DNA of 64,000 bases, taken from positions 186,001 through 250,000 of the forward strand of contig JADLGN010000005.1 of NCBI GenBank assembly GCA_020849295.1. Reading direction: 5' to 3'. Each line of letters begins with the position of its first letter. Position 1 is the stretch's first letter. The notes under the pieces were generated by a model that was not told the origin of the DNA, did no database searches, and was given only the letters and a program-made list of their open reading frames with translations. Below, piece by piece: positions 1 to 9,789 of the stretch. Both the position numbers and the translations under genes were made by a program. This DNA is from Bacteroidia bacterium (lineage in GTDB: Bacteria; Bacteroidota; Bacteroidia; NS11-12g; UBA9320).

Positions 1-1938
1 AGTCACAACATCACCAGTATTAGGACGGCGATTGTCTGCTTCAAAATCAAGTTCGGCTTTAGTATGTGGTGTAACAACTACTACTTTCTTAGTAATACTG
101 CTTGAACCCATACATGTGGTTGCAGTTAATTTTACATCATAAGTATTATCTGTTTGAATTGAATAATCTAGATCTTTTGAATATCCAACCTCACCAAAAC
201 CTGGCTCAATTTCCCATACATAATCAGTTTTACCTAACACATGTTGTGAAGTGTTTACATAAGTATATGTGTTAGGATTATATAAAGTATCAGGAATTAC
301 AAAATCAGCAATTGGAGCATTTATTGGACCTTTTTCAGTTGTCCAAGAAGCTATAAATCCTGAGTCATTTCCAGAACTATTTGTAGTAAATAATACATAC
401 ATTGCACCAGAATTTGCAACTATAGGAGTAGTTTTAGAAGGTGCATTACCAAGTGTAAAGCCAGATCCTGTATGTAATGGTGTACCTGTAGCATCTGTAC
501 CGTCATAAATTCTTAAAATATCACCTGCTGCTACTTTAAACTGGCTGAATGTTAATGAAATTTTCTTTGCACCGCAAGGTATTATTGTAGCATAGTCAAC
601 ACGATTGTTAGAATAGTTTCCTGTTCTTCCGCCATCATCTATTAAATTACCATTTGATTCATAAATTGGAATAACTGTACCAGCACCCAAATTATTATCT
701 TTAAATGGAGTAACTCTTACATACTTTGGTTTACATAATAAGTTTGAAGGACCTTTACTGTTTGATGTTTGCAAGCAAACGGTATAATCGCCTGTCATAT
801 TGAAAAATACAGGAGGATTTGCATTAGAAAATGGATCATTTCCTACAAGATTTGAATTGTAAATTTCAACATCTGTTCTTGTATTTGCAGAGTCAATAGG
901 GTCATACATATACCAACTCCAGTATGTAGGTCCGTTTGTAGATAAATCAATAAAGTTTACCGTACCAAATTTTTCTACTTCATTAGTATTTGAAGCAAAA
1001 TCAACTACAGGAGGATTTGATGGAGATTTAATATTTATACATTTCAAAACTGAATCGCGTCCTAAGCAGTTTTGGCTTTTTAAACGAACACAATTATTAC
1101 CAGGTGTATTAAATATATGTGTAGCATTAGTTGTAAAATATTCTGTTGTACCATCATCATTTACATCCCACTCGTGTGAAATATACCCAGTTTGATTATT
1201 GTTTGTCATTTTTACAGGTGTTCCTTCATACGCAGTACTTGGCATATAAAACCCTGCTGATAGACTTGTAGGATTAGCTAAATTAATTGTATAATCTTCG
1301 CACTCTCCATAATACCAGCTATAGCTTGAAGACAAACATGCTTGTCCTGAATTTAATTGATAATACTGGTAAGATGACATTACTCTCATTCTACTTTGTC
1401 CTGGTGATACACCACATGGAACTGTAAAATTGTTACTTGCCAAAGCTCCACCACCAGCAGAAGGTGCTCCGTTTGCTACTGAAGACCAACCTGTTGACAT
1501 AAACTCGGAAGATTGAAATACATTATCTCTGTTCAAATCTATCCAGCAATAGAAATAAACTTGATAAGAGTAAGAGTAAGTAGAACTTCCGTAAGAAGAA
1601 CTTGCTTCAAGAGTGTACTTACTTCCACTTGATAATGTAAAAGATGGCTTACTTGACATTAATGAGTAACCATTTCCTGATGAGCCAGGTGTACCAGATA
1701 AACCATAAGTACATCCGTCGGCACCATGTTCGTAAAGAATGCTTCCGGAAACATCTTTCACTCTCAATCTTTCGATTGGCCAATACCAATAGCCGCTGTA
1801 ATAACATCCGTAATAGGAGTTTGCCACACAATATGGCGCTTGTGCTTTAGTTTGGTTAAAGGTAGATGTACCGGCCAAACTTAGTAAAATTAGGAGTAAT
1901 CCTAATAAGTTGTTTTTAAAAGTAAATTTGTTTGACAT
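1..1938 (-). CDS. Large secreted modular surface protein (GEVED, PKD, CUB), 3' end outside window
   Basis: The minus-strand frame is open from the ATG at 1938 to the window edge, giving 646 codons without a stop, so the C-terminus is missing. Residues 1-34 form a signal peptide ending near KAQA. About 120-225 resemble a GEVED domain (CWIDLNRDN early, GECEDYTINL late). About 226-305 and 310-410 look like PKD-type beta-sandwich modules (HEWDVNDDG). About 415-535 resemble a CUB domain (IPCGAKKISL, LRIYDGTD, FTTNSSGNDSGF). A further PKD-like module follows. Proteins of this build in Bacteroidota are usually cell-surface adhesins or matrix proteins exported by T9SS; the expected C-terminal sorting domain lies beyond base 1, so T9SS export is inferred. 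No catalytic domain is visible. Confidence 0.85.
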   Translation of the reverse strand, partial: MSNKFTFKNNLLGLLLILLSLAGTSTFNQTKAQAPYCVANSYYGCYYSGYWYWPIERLRVKDVSGSILYEHGADGCTYGLSGTPGSSGNGYSLMSSKPSFTLSSGSKYTLEASSSYGSSTYSYSYQVYFYCWIDLNRDNVFQSSEFMSTGWSSVANGAPSAGGGALASNNFTVPCGVSPGQSRMRVMSSYQYYQLNSGQACLSSSYSWYYGECEDYTINLANPTSLSAGFYMPSTAYEGTPVKMTNNNQTGYISHEWDVNDDGTTEYFTTNATHIFNTPGNNCVRLKSQNCLGRDSVLKCINIKSPSNPPVVDFASNTNEVEKFGTVNFIDLSTNGPTYWSWYMYDPIDSANTRTDVEIYNSNLVGNDPFSNANPPVFFNMTGDYTVCLQTSNSKGPSNLLCKPKYVRVTPFKDNNLGAGTVIPIYESNGNLIDDGGRTGNYSNNRVDYATIIPCGAKKISLTFSQFKVAAGDILRIYDGTDATGTPLHTGSGFTLGNAPSKTTPIVANSGAMYVLFTTNSSGNDSGFIASWTTEKGPINAPIADFVIPDTLYNPNTYTYVNTSQHVLGKTDYVWEIEPGFGEVGYSKDLDYSIQTDNTYDVKLTATTCMGSSSITKKVVVVTPHTKAELDFEADNRRPNTGDVVT

Positions 1939-1980
1939 ATTCGTTTTTTATTAAATTTTAAAATATTTCATTAGAGTTTT

Positions 1981-2013
1981 CAAACATAAGAAAACTATCA
2001 ATATATTTGACAA
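1981..2013 (-). promoter_or_regulatory. Predicted promoter of the surface-protein gene
   Basis: Read on the minus strand, TTG (2013-2011) is followed after 22 bases by TATGTTTG (1988-1981), matching the Bacteroidota -33/-7 pattern TTG...TAnnTTTG. The -7 box lies about 42 bases ahead of the ATG at 1938. Confidence 0.4.
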
Positions 2014-2110
2014 CTTTCTTTTATTTGGTTTCAAAATTTTTTCAAAATTATTGAATCAAAAATTTAAGTGTTTGATTTTCAATATAAATTTAAAATTTTA
2101 TGACATTAAT

Positions 2111-5100
2111 ATGATATTCAATCAAGCTCAAATTGAAGCAATAAGCACTATTGATGGTCCTTTAATGGTAATTGCTGGACCAGGTACGGGTAAAACAACT
2201 ATATTAACTCAGCGGATTTTAAGCATTCTTCAATCTGATATGCAACCTGAGAATATCCTTTGTCTTACTTTTACCGATGCTGCAGCCAATGTTATGAGAA
2301 AAAGACTTATTGAACTCATTGGAAGCAATGCTCACAGAGTAGAAATATGTACATTTCATTCATTTTGTCAAAAAGTAATTACAGAATATAAAAATGAAAT
2401 GAAAATACAATCTTTAGAGCCTGTAAGTAAGCTTGAACAGGTCAGATTTTATAACTCAATTATTGATAATTTAGATGAAAATAATTCGTTGCATAATTAC
2501 AAATCTCCTTATTCTGTTCGTAATGATTTAATATTTTTAAATAGTTTTCTTAAACAAGAAAATTATGACAAAGAAAAAATTTTTGAATTAGCTGAAGTTT
2601 ACATTGAAAAAATGAAATCTCATGATTCAATGTATTATAAGAAAAAATCCGGCAATAATAATGTAGGAGATTTTAATGAGAAAAAATTTGAAAAGAGTAA
2701 AAACATTTATAATAAGATAAAAGATGCAACCAATATTTGCTATGAATACAGAAATATATTAGCTGAACAAGGCAGATACGAATTAGATGATATGATTTTA
2801 TGGGTTATCAATTTGTTCAAAGCAAATAGTGATATATTATTAGACTATCAGGAAAGATACCAATATATAATGGTAGATGAATTTCAAGACAACAATAAAA
2901 TCCAATTTGAACTTACTCTTTTACTGGCTTCATACTGGGACAATCCAAACCTAATGATAGTAGGTGATGACGACCAGTCTATATATCGTTTTCAGGGAGC
3001 AAATGTTGAAAATTTAAAAGATTTCAGAAATACTTTTGCTGATTCACTTAAAGAAATTTTGTTAGTTGAAAATTATCGTTCATCACAAATAATATTAAAT
3101 GCAGCTGAGAACTTAATTGCAAAAAATTCTTCAAGGCTTTTGCAAAATAAAAAACTAGAATCAAGAAGTTTACGATTAAAATCTGATACTAAAATTGAAA
3201 TAGTTGAATGTAATAATAAATTTTATGAAGCAACTTTTGTAGTTGAAGAAATTGAGAAACTTCAAAAAGCAGGTGTAAAACTAAATGAAATTGCTATAAT
3301 TTATAGAAAGAACAAGGAATCTATTGACTTTGAAAAATTATTAATTAAGAAAAATATACCATACTACCTTAAAAAGAAAAGTAACATTTTTGAAGAGAAA
3401 TTAATAAAAGATATTGTAACCATAATGAATTACATATATCTTGAATCAAAAGAACCTAACAGCGGACAACATTTACTATTCGGAATTTTACATTTTGATT
3501 TTTGGAAAATAGACTCTTACGACTTAGCAAAACTTGCTTATTATATTAAAAATAATAACCTTTTATGGCGAAACGCATTAAATTCTTTTAAAACAAACAA
3601 TGAATTAGCCGAGTTAGTGTCAAAAGAATCATTTGATAAACTGACATTATTCATTTCAGATATTGAATATTTGATTACACAATCATTTAATGTGCCATTG
3701 ATAAATCTGGCAGAGAAAATAATTACCAGAGCTGGTATTCTTTCTAATATATTAAATTCTGATTCAAAGAAATTTTATTTAGAAATTCTAAATACTTTTT
3801 TTGAATTTTTGAAAGATGAATTTCGCAATAATCCTAAAGCAGATTATGCATATTTCATTAATTTACTTGAATTGATTATTAAAGAAAAAATTGATATTGA
3901 AACTGCTGAAATTTTTGAAAAAAAAGAGGCTGTAAATTTAACTACGGCACATTCAAGTAAAGGTCTTGAATTTGAAGCTGTATTTGTAATAGGAAATAAT
4001 AAAGAAATTTGGGATGATAAAACAAAAGATAAATATTTTGGATTGAAAGATATTCTTAATATTTCTGATGAAAACTCAATAAATGAAGAAAAACGCAGAT
4101 TATTTTATGTTGCTTGTACCAGAGCCAAATCATATCTTTACTTATCGTATTGCAATACAGATACCTCTAAGTCTGGTAAATCATTAAATGAATCGTTGTT
4201 TATTTCTGAAATTTCTGAATCAGAATCTGTAATACGAACAAAATTTGATGATAAATATGATAATGCTATAGAATCTGTAATTGCTAATTTGCAGATTGAT
4301 GAGTCTTTTCACGGATTCAAAACTCTTGAAAGTGAATTATTAAATCAATTTACAGAAAATTATATTTTAAGTGCTACTCACCTCGATGATTACCTTGAAT
4401 GTCCGGTAAAATTTTATTACAAATATGTTTTAAAAATTCCAACTTTACCTAGTATTTACATTATATTTGGAAATGCTGTTCATAAAGCTTTGGAATTGTT
4501 TTTTGACAAAATGCTAAAAAGTGACTCTAAACAATATCCTGATATTGAACAATTGATTTTTGGTTTTAAAAATGAAATGAGTAAAAATCGGCATTTTCTA
4601 TCACAAACTGAATTTGACAATTTTTTAAATTATGGCATTAATATCGTATTCCCTTCATTATACAATAATTTTATTTATGAATGGGAATCAAATAAAAAAA
4701 TTATTACTGAAAACAACATTAGAAATGTAGTTGTAAATAATGTACCAATAAAAGGAAAAATTGATTTTATGCAGATTTTAGATAACAACTTGGTAAAAGT
4801 TATTGATTTTAAAACCGGCAAATTCAATAGCAATAAATCAAAATATCATGCCCCACCTGACTCTTTCAATGAGAATAAAAGAAGTAAAAAGGAAAATTTA
4901 TACGGAGGAAAATACTGGCGACAAATTGTATTTTACTATTTATTAATAAACAACAATAAACTTAATAATTACAAAGTATTGGAAGGAGAAATAATATATG
5001 TAGAACAAAATCAAAAAAAAGAATTTGACAGGTTTAAAATATTTTTGAGCCAGGAAGAAATATTATTTGTTGAAAAACTAATATCTGAAGTTTATGGTAG

Positions 5101-5227
5101 AATTAAAAACCATGAGTTCAATGTTGGATGTAATGAAAAGGACTGCGAATGGTGCAACTTTAACAAAAATTATATTAATAATGCATCAAATAATTACGAA
5201 AGTTTACTAATTGAAGAAGAAGATTGA
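2111..5227 (+). CDS. UvrD/PcrA-type superfamily 1 helicase fused to PD-(D/E)XK nuclease
   Basis: ATP-dependent DNA helicase with a C-terminal RecB-like nuclease, probably acting in double-strand break repair or DNA processing. Helicase motifs are in order: Walker A GPGTGKTT near the N-terminus, VDEFQD (Walker B), GDDDQSIYRFQGA, ENYRSS, TTAHSSKGLEFE and RRLFYVACTRAK. The last third holds ATHLDDYLECPVKFYYK, GKIDFMQ and VIDFKTGK, the GxxD...DxK core of the nuclease, then a Cys cluster (GCNEKDCEWCNF). With the earlier ECP cysteine this gives four Cys that could bind an Fe-S cluster, as in AddB and Cas4 nucleases. I start at 2111 (MIFNQAQIEAI), the normal beginning of this family; the frame is open back to an ATG at 2051. 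Length is about 1,038 aa. It stands alone, with no AddA or AddB partner alongside. Confidence 0.88.
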   Translation: MIFNQAQIEAISTIDGPLMVIAGPGTGKTTILTQRILSILQSDMQPENILCLTFTDAAANVMRKRLIELIGSNAHRVEICTFHSFCQKVITEYKNEMKIQSLEPVSKLEQVRFYNSIIDNLDENNSLHNYKSPYSVRNDLIFLNSFLKQENYDKEKIFELAEVYIEKMKSHDSMYYKKKSGNNNVGDFNEKKFEKSKNIYNKIKDATNICYEYRNILAEQGRYELDDMILWVINLFKANSDILLDYQERYQYIMVDEFQDNNKIQFELTLLLASYWDNPNLMIVGDDDQSIYRFQGANVENLKDFRNTFADSLKEILLVENYRSSQIILNAAENLIAKNSSRLLQNKKLESRSLRLKSDTKIEIVECNNKFYEATFVVEEIEKLQKAGVKLNEIAIIYRKNKESIDFEKLLIKKNIPYYLKKKSNIFEEKLIKDIVTIMNYIYLESKEPNSGQHLLFGILHFDFWKIDSYDLAKLAYYIKNNNLLWRNALNSFKTNNELAELVSKESFDKLTLFISDIEYLITQSFNVPLINLAEKIITRAGILSNILNSDSKKFYLEILNTFFEFLKDEFRNNPKADYAYFINLLELIIKEKIDIETAEIFEKKEAVNLTTAHSSKGLEFEAVFVIGNNKEIWDDKTKDKYFGLKDILNISDENSINEEKRRLFYVACTRAKSYLYLSYCNTDTSKSGKSLNESLFISEISESESVIRTKFDDKYDNAIESVIANLQIDESFHGFKTLESELLNQFTENYILSATHLDDYLECPVKFYYKYVLKIPTLPSIYIIFGNAVHKALELFFDKMLKSDSKQYPDIEQLIFGFKNEMSKNRHFLSQTEFDNFLNYGINIVFPSLYNNFIYEWESNKKIITENNIRNVVVNNVPIKGKIDFMQILDNNLVKVIDFKTGKFNSNKSKYHAPPDSFNENKRSKKENLYGGKYWRQIVFYYLLINNNKLNNYKVLEGEIIYVEQNQKKEFDRFKIFLSQEEILFVEKLISEVYGRIKNHEFNVGCNEKDCEWCNFNKNYINNASNNYESLLIEEED

Positions 5228-5235
5228 TAAGAAAT

Positions 5236-5904
5236 TTAAATATGATTTTCTATGGTTTGTTCTGTTGAATTATTTTCAATACTATTTTCTTCTATAGTGT
5301 CTTTTTTTTCGTGTTCAAAAAACTTCTTTTGAAAAATAATAATTGCAATAACTCCTGCGCTAATACTTGCATCTGAAATATTAAATACAGGGCGAAAAAA
5401 TGTGAAACTTTCGCCAGCCCAAAAAGGAAACCACGAAGGATAGTGTGTTTCAATTATCGGAAAATAAAACATATCAACTACCCTGCCGAGAAAGTATTTT
5501 CCCTTTTCATCATAGGTAACTATATCACTATACCAAACCCCATAAAACAGACTATCTATAATATTTCCGATTGCACCTGCAAGAATAAGAGAAATGCAAA
5601 TAATCAAACCTATATGGGCATTTTTGAAAATTTGCTTTATAAGATACCAAATTATCCCCGCTACTGCAAGCAACCTAAAACCAGTAAGAATAAATTTGCC
5701 AGATTTACCACCTATTTCTAAGCCAAAAGCCATTCCATTGTTTTCGGTAAAATGAAGGAAAAACCAATTTCCAATCATTCTTTTGGTTTGTCCTAAATAC
5801 ATGTTGTGTAATACCCAATTTTTTAGATATTGGTCAACAAACAACACAGTTGCCAAAACAAAAATTGAAATCAGCCAGTATTTGGTTGTTTTTGAAAATT
5901 TCAA
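5236..5904 (-). CDS. lspA: Lipoprotein signal peptidase (signal peptidase II)
   Basis: Inner-membrane aspartyl protease that cleaves prolipoprotein signal peptides ahead of the lipidated Cys. At 222 aa it is longer than the roughly 165-aa E. coli form, as is usual for Bacteroidota because of an insertion between the catalytic helices (about 130-170). Four hydrophobic segments are visible. The catalytic aspartates lie in GAIGNIIDS and FNISDASIS, and FTENNGMAFG is the conserved early loop. The tail is charged and probably cytoplasmic. It is the last gene of an ileS-dksA-lspA operon, 4 bases after the preceding stop. The window encodes several lipoproteins that would be its substrates. Confidence 0.95.
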   Translation of the reverse strand: MKFSKTTKYWLISIFVLATVLFVDQYLKNWVLHNMYLGQTKRMIGNWFFLHFTENNGMAFGLEIGGKSGKFILTGFRLLAVAGIIWYLIKQIFKNAHIGLIICISLILAGAIGNIIDSLFYGVWYSDIVTYDEKGKYFLGRVVDMFYFPIIETHYPSWFPFWAGESFTFFRPVFNISDASISAGVIAIIIFQKKFFEHEKKDTIEENSIENNSTEQTIENHI

Positions 5905-5908
5905 GCTA

Positions 5909-6289
5909 TTATTTGTACTGTTTTAATTTGGCTTCCATGCTCTGCGTGGTATGCGGCACAGCCATAAGTCTTTCTTTGGGTATCAATTTTCCGGTAACTT
6001 TACAAATACCATAAGTTTTGTTTTCTATTCTTAGCAAAGCATGTTCGAGATTGTCAATAAACTTTTTTTGTCTTGATGCAAGTTGCGAAATATTTTCTTT
6101 GAGCAATGTAGAATTACCATCTTCCATTGTCTTGTAAACACTTCCTGTATCGTCAGTACCATTTGAGTTATTTCCTGATTCTATCAAATCTTTTAACTCA
6201 GATTTTGCTGATTCAAGTTTTTTTAAAATCACTTCTTTAAAATCCTGAAGTTCTTCATCTGTATAATAAGTTTTTTCTTTTTGTTCCAT
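5909..6289 (-). CDS. DksA/TraR-family protein without a zinc-finger cysteine set
   Basis: A 126-aa protein with an N-terminal coiled coil (about 10-95) and a C-terminal zinc-finger-like region, in the family of RNA-polymerase secondary-channel factors. The C-terminal stretch YGICKVTGKLIPKERL keeps the family shape but has only one Cys where DksA has four, so zinc binding is unlikely. I recall this degenerate form as common in Bacteroidota, so it is probably functional. It sits between ileS and lspA with 4-base gaps on both sides and is almost certainly co-transcribed. By family it may tune transcription with ppGpp or otherwise; this is inference. Confidence 0.85.
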   Translation of the reverse strand: MEQKEKTYYTDEELQDFKEVILKKLESAKSELKDLIESGNNSNGTDDTGSVYKTMEDGNSTLLKENISQLASRQKKFIDNLEHALLRIENKTYGICKVTGKLIPKERLMAVPHTTQSMEAKLKQYK

Positions 6290-6293
6290 TTTT

Positions 6294-9200
6294 TTATACC
6301 TTATTAATTGATAATTGTATTTCTATTCCGTTTATTTCTATTGTTTCTCCAACTACTGAAATGTGGGAATCTATTTTATTGGCCAAAATTTCGGTGCAAA
6401 TATATGTTTTGTATTTAGAAATGGCACTATCAATGTCATTTTGTTGATTAATAGTTACAATTATTCTGTCGTCAACTTTAAATCCTTTGTCTTTTCTAAG
6501 ATTTTGAATTTTATTTACAATTTCTCTGGCTAAGCCTTCTAAGTACAATTCTGTACTGATTTTTAAATCTAAAGCTACTGTTAGGCTTCCATTTACAGCT
6601 ACTTGCCATCCTTCAATATCTTTTGTAATAATTTCAATATCTTCTAATAGCAATTCAAAATTATTATCGCCAAGTTCAAGTTTGATTTTTCCTTCTTGTT
6701 CAAGATTTTTAATTTGTTTTTCGGTAAAATTCGATATCAAATTTCCTAAATCTTTCATTTTGGCACCCGCTTTTGGTCCAAGTTTTTTGAAATCAGGTTT
6801 TGCAGTTTTAATAATTATAGAACTTTCGCCATCATATAGAAATTTTATTTCTCTTACATTCACTTCACTCAATATTAATTCTTTAACATTATTTATTCTT
6901 TCTTCAAAATTTTTATTAAGTACAGGAATTAAAATTGTTTGCAAAGGTTGTCTTACTTTAATTTTCTCTTTTTTGCGAATTGCAAGTATCATACTGCAAA
7001 TTTCCTGAGCAAGGTTCATACTTTCGATAAGATTACTGTCTATTAATGAATTGTCAGCTATTGGAAAGTTGCATAAATGAACTGAATTTATTTTATTATT
7101 TTTTTCTGAGCTGTGATTTAAGTTTTTGTACAACCAGTCTGCAAAAAACGGTGCAATAGGACTCATCAACACACTTACGGTTTCAAGGCATTTATAAAGA
7201 GTTTCGAAAGCAGATTTTTTGTCATCACCTGCTTCACTTTTCCAGAAACGCCTTCTTGACAACCTCACAAACCAATTGCTAAGATTGTCGTTTACAAAAT
7301 CCTGAATTGCTCTTGTTGCAAGATGTGGTTCATAATTATCAAAATAGTTTTTTGTTTCAGAAATAAGCTTATTGAGTTCTGCAATTATCCATTTGTCAAG
7401 TTCAGATAAATTTTTATAAGAAACCAAATCATTTTGGTTAAAAACAAACTTGTCAAGATTGGCATATAGTGAAAAAAACGAGTAGGTATTGTACAATGTT
7501 CCAAAAAACTTGCGTTGAGTTTCGGCAAGTCCTTCAATGTCAAACTTCAGGTTTTCCCAAGGTGCTGCATTTCCTATCAAATACCAACGTGTAGCATCAG
7601 CTCCGTATTTTTCTATTGTTATAAATGGATCAACGGTGTTGCCAAGCCTTTTACTCATTTTATTACCGTTTTTGTCTAATACAAGTCCATTTGCTACAAC
7701 ATTTTTGAATGCAACCGAATCAAAAAGCATAACAGCAATAGCATGAAGCGTAAAAAACCATCCACGTGTTTGGTCAACGCCTTCTGCAATAAAATCAGCC
7801 GGAAAAACCCCTTTTACATTAAGTTCATTATTTTTCTTGTTTAAAATATTTACTAAACCCCATTGAGCATAAGGCATAGCACCACTGTCAAACCAAACAT
7901 CAATCAAATCAGTTTCGCGTTTCATTGCTTTTCCTGATTTTGAAACAAGTATTATATTGTCAACGTAAGGGCGATGAAGGTCAATGCCATGTCCGCTTTC
8001 GAGAATATTTGCATCAATAAACCCAGCGTCAATTGATTTTTGAACTTCATTTTTCAACTCTTCAATAGAGCCAATACAAATTTCTTCTTTGCCATCTTCT
8101 GTTCGCCAAATTGGCAATGGAGTACCCCAATATCTACTACGGCTGAGGTTCCAGTCAACAAGGTTTTCGAGCCAGTTGCCAAAACGCCCCTCGCCTGTAT
8201 GTTCGGGTTTCCAATTTATAGTTTTATTCAGATTTATTAAATTTTCTTTTATTGCAGTAGTCTTTATAAACCAACTTTCTAAAGGATAATAAAGCACCGG
8301 TTTATCAGTACGCCAGCAGTGAGGGTAGCTGTGTTCGTATTTTTCAACTTTAAAAGCCTTATTTTCCTCTTTAAGTTTTATGGCAAGTTCTACATCAACA
8401 GATTTTTCGGGTGGGTTTGTATAATATTCGTTTTTAACAAATTTACCTGCAAATTCACCCATTATATTTATAAATTTTCCTTGCAAATCAACAAGAGGAA
8501 CAAGTTTGTCTTCGTCATTTTTTACAAGCATAGCTGGTACATTTGCTTTTTTGGCTACACGGGCATCATCAGCCCCAAAAGTGGGTGCAATATGTACAAT
8601 ACCTGTACCTTCTGCTGTACTTACAAAATCTCCTTCTATTACTTGAAAAGCATTTTCGCGATTTTCAAATGGCGTGGCAAATGGTAATAGTTGCTCATAT
8701 TTTATTCCTTTAAGGTCTTTACCTTTTATTTCACTTAATATTAAAAAGGGAATTTTTTTATCTCCGGCATTATAATCTTCAATTTTAAGCGATGAATCTT
8801 CTTCTTTAAAAAATTTAGAAAGTAACTCTTTTGCAAGTACTACATTTATGGGTTTAAATGTGTATTGATTAAAGGTTTTTACAACAACGTAATTTATTGA
8901 CTTGCCAACTGCAAGGGCTGTGTTTGAGGGCAAAGTCCACGGTGTGGTAGTCCATGCCAAAAAGAAAACTTCGCCATCAATATTTGAAAGAATTGATGCG
9001 GAATTCTTTATTACTTTAAACTGAGCAACGAGTGTAGTATCTTTTACATTTCTGTATGTACCTGGCTGATTGAGTTCATGGCTGCTAAGCCCTGTACCGG
9101 CTGCAGGAGAGTAAGGTTGTATTGTATATCCTTTATATAAATAGCCTTTATTGTAAATTTCTTTTAGTAAAAACCAAACAGTTTCGATATAGCTGTTTTC

Positions 9201-9674
9201 ATAAGTCACGTAAGGGTTTTGGAGGTCAACCCAATACCCGATTTTTTGGGTGAGGTCGTCCCATACACTTTTAAACTTCATTACATCTTTGCGACACTCT
9301 GCATTATAATCTTCAATGCTTATTTTTTTGCCTATGTCTTCTTTAGTAATGCCAAGTTTTTTTTCTACTTGCAGTTCTATAGGCAAGCCATGGGTGTCCC
9401 ATCCTGCTTTGCGGTTTACCTTAAATCCTTCAAGCGTTTTGAATCTGCAAAACAAATCTTTGATAGTGCGACTCATAACGTGATGTATGCCGGGCATTCC
9501 ATTTGCCGAGGGAGGTCCTTCATAAAAAACAAACTCTTTAGCACCTTCTCTGTTTTCAATAGTTTTTTTGAAAATATCATTTTTTTCCCAGAATTCTGCA
9601 ATATCCCTTTCGAACTTAGGAAAATCTGCTTGTACATATTCAGGATATAATTTTACTTCTTGCTTGCCTTGCAC
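6294..9674 (-). CDS. ileS: Isoleucyl-tRNA synthetase
   Basis: Charges tRNA-Ile with isoleucine in the cytoplasm. At 1,126 aa it matches the long IleRS type. The HIGH-equivalent is in NGMPGIHHVMSRTIKD near residues 57-72, followed by GWDTHGLPIELQVEKKLG. The CP1 editing domain is present (AWTTTPWTLPSNTAL, GTGIVHIAPTFGADD). The KMSKR loop (GNKMSKRLGN) is near residue 670, and the anticodon-binding region ends without the C-terminal zinc finger of the E. coli type. These traits fit IleRS type 2, the eukaryote-like form often tolerant of mupirocin; tolerance here is inference. It is first in the operon with the dksA-like gene and lspA. Confidence 0.96.
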   Translation of the reverse strand: MQGKQEVKLYPEYVQADFPKFERDIAEFWEKNDIFKKTIENREGAKEFVFYEGPPSANGMPGIHHVMSRTIKDLFCRFKTLEGFKVNRKAGWDTHGLPIELQVEKKLGITKEDIGKKISIEDYNAECRKDVMKFKSVWDDLTQKIGYWVDLQNPYVTYENSYIETVWFLLKEIYNKGYLYKGYTIQPYSPAAGTGLSSHELNQPGTYRNVKDTTLVAQFKVIKNSASILSNIDGEVFFLAWTTTPWTLPSNTALAVGKSINYVVVKTFNQYTFKPINVVLAKELLSKFFKEEDSSLKIEDYNAGDKKIPFLILSEIKGKDLKGIKYEQLLPFATPFENRENAFQVIEGDFVSTAEGTGIVHIAPTFGADDARVAKKANVPAMLVKNDEDKLVPLVDLQGKFINIMGEFAGKFVKNEYYTNPPEKSVDVELAIKLKEENKAFKVEKYEHSYPHCWRTDKPVLYYPLESWFIKTTAIKENLINLNKTINWKPEHTGEGRFGNWLENLVDWNLSRSRYWGTPLPIWRTEDGKEEICIGSIEELKNEVQKSIDAGFIDANILESGHGIDLHRPYVDNIILVSKSGKAMKRETDLIDVWFDSGAMPYAQWGLVNILNKKNNELNVKGVFPADFIAEGVDQTRGWFFTLHAIAVMLFDSVAFKNVVANGLVLDKNGNKMSKRLGNTVDPFITIEKYGADATRWYLIGNAAPWENLKFDIEGLAETQRKFFGTLYNTYSFFSLYANLDKFVFNQNDLVSYKNLSELDKWIIAELNKLISETKNYFDNYEPHLATRAIQDFVNDNLSNWFVRLSRRRFWKSEAGDDKKSAFETLYKCLETVSVLMSPIAPFFADWLYKNLNHSSEKNNKINSVHLCNFPIADNSLIDSNLIESMNLAQEICSMILAIRKKEKIKVRQPLQTILIPVLNKNFEERINNVKELILSEVNVREIKFLYDGESSIIIKTAKPDFKKLGPKAGAKMKDLGNLISNFTEKQIKNLEQEGKIKLELGDNNFELLLEDIEIITKDIEGWQVAVNGSLTVALDLKISTELYLEGLAREIVNKIQNLRKDKGFKVDDRIIVTINQQNDIDSAISKYKTYICTEILANKIDSHISVVGETIEINGIEIQLSINKV

Positions 9675-9789
9675 AGTTCTTTAATAAAAAGGTGCGAAGA
9701 TAAGAATTTTTGATAATTAAAATTTATTCAAAAAACCTTAGTGAATTATATTTAGTTTCTACTCTGATTAAACTAATGTATGAGGTAAT

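Noticed and set aside
8319-8687. 122-codon plus-strand ORF inside ileS
   Set aside because: Antisense shadow of the ileS coding sequence; no independent start signal or domain.
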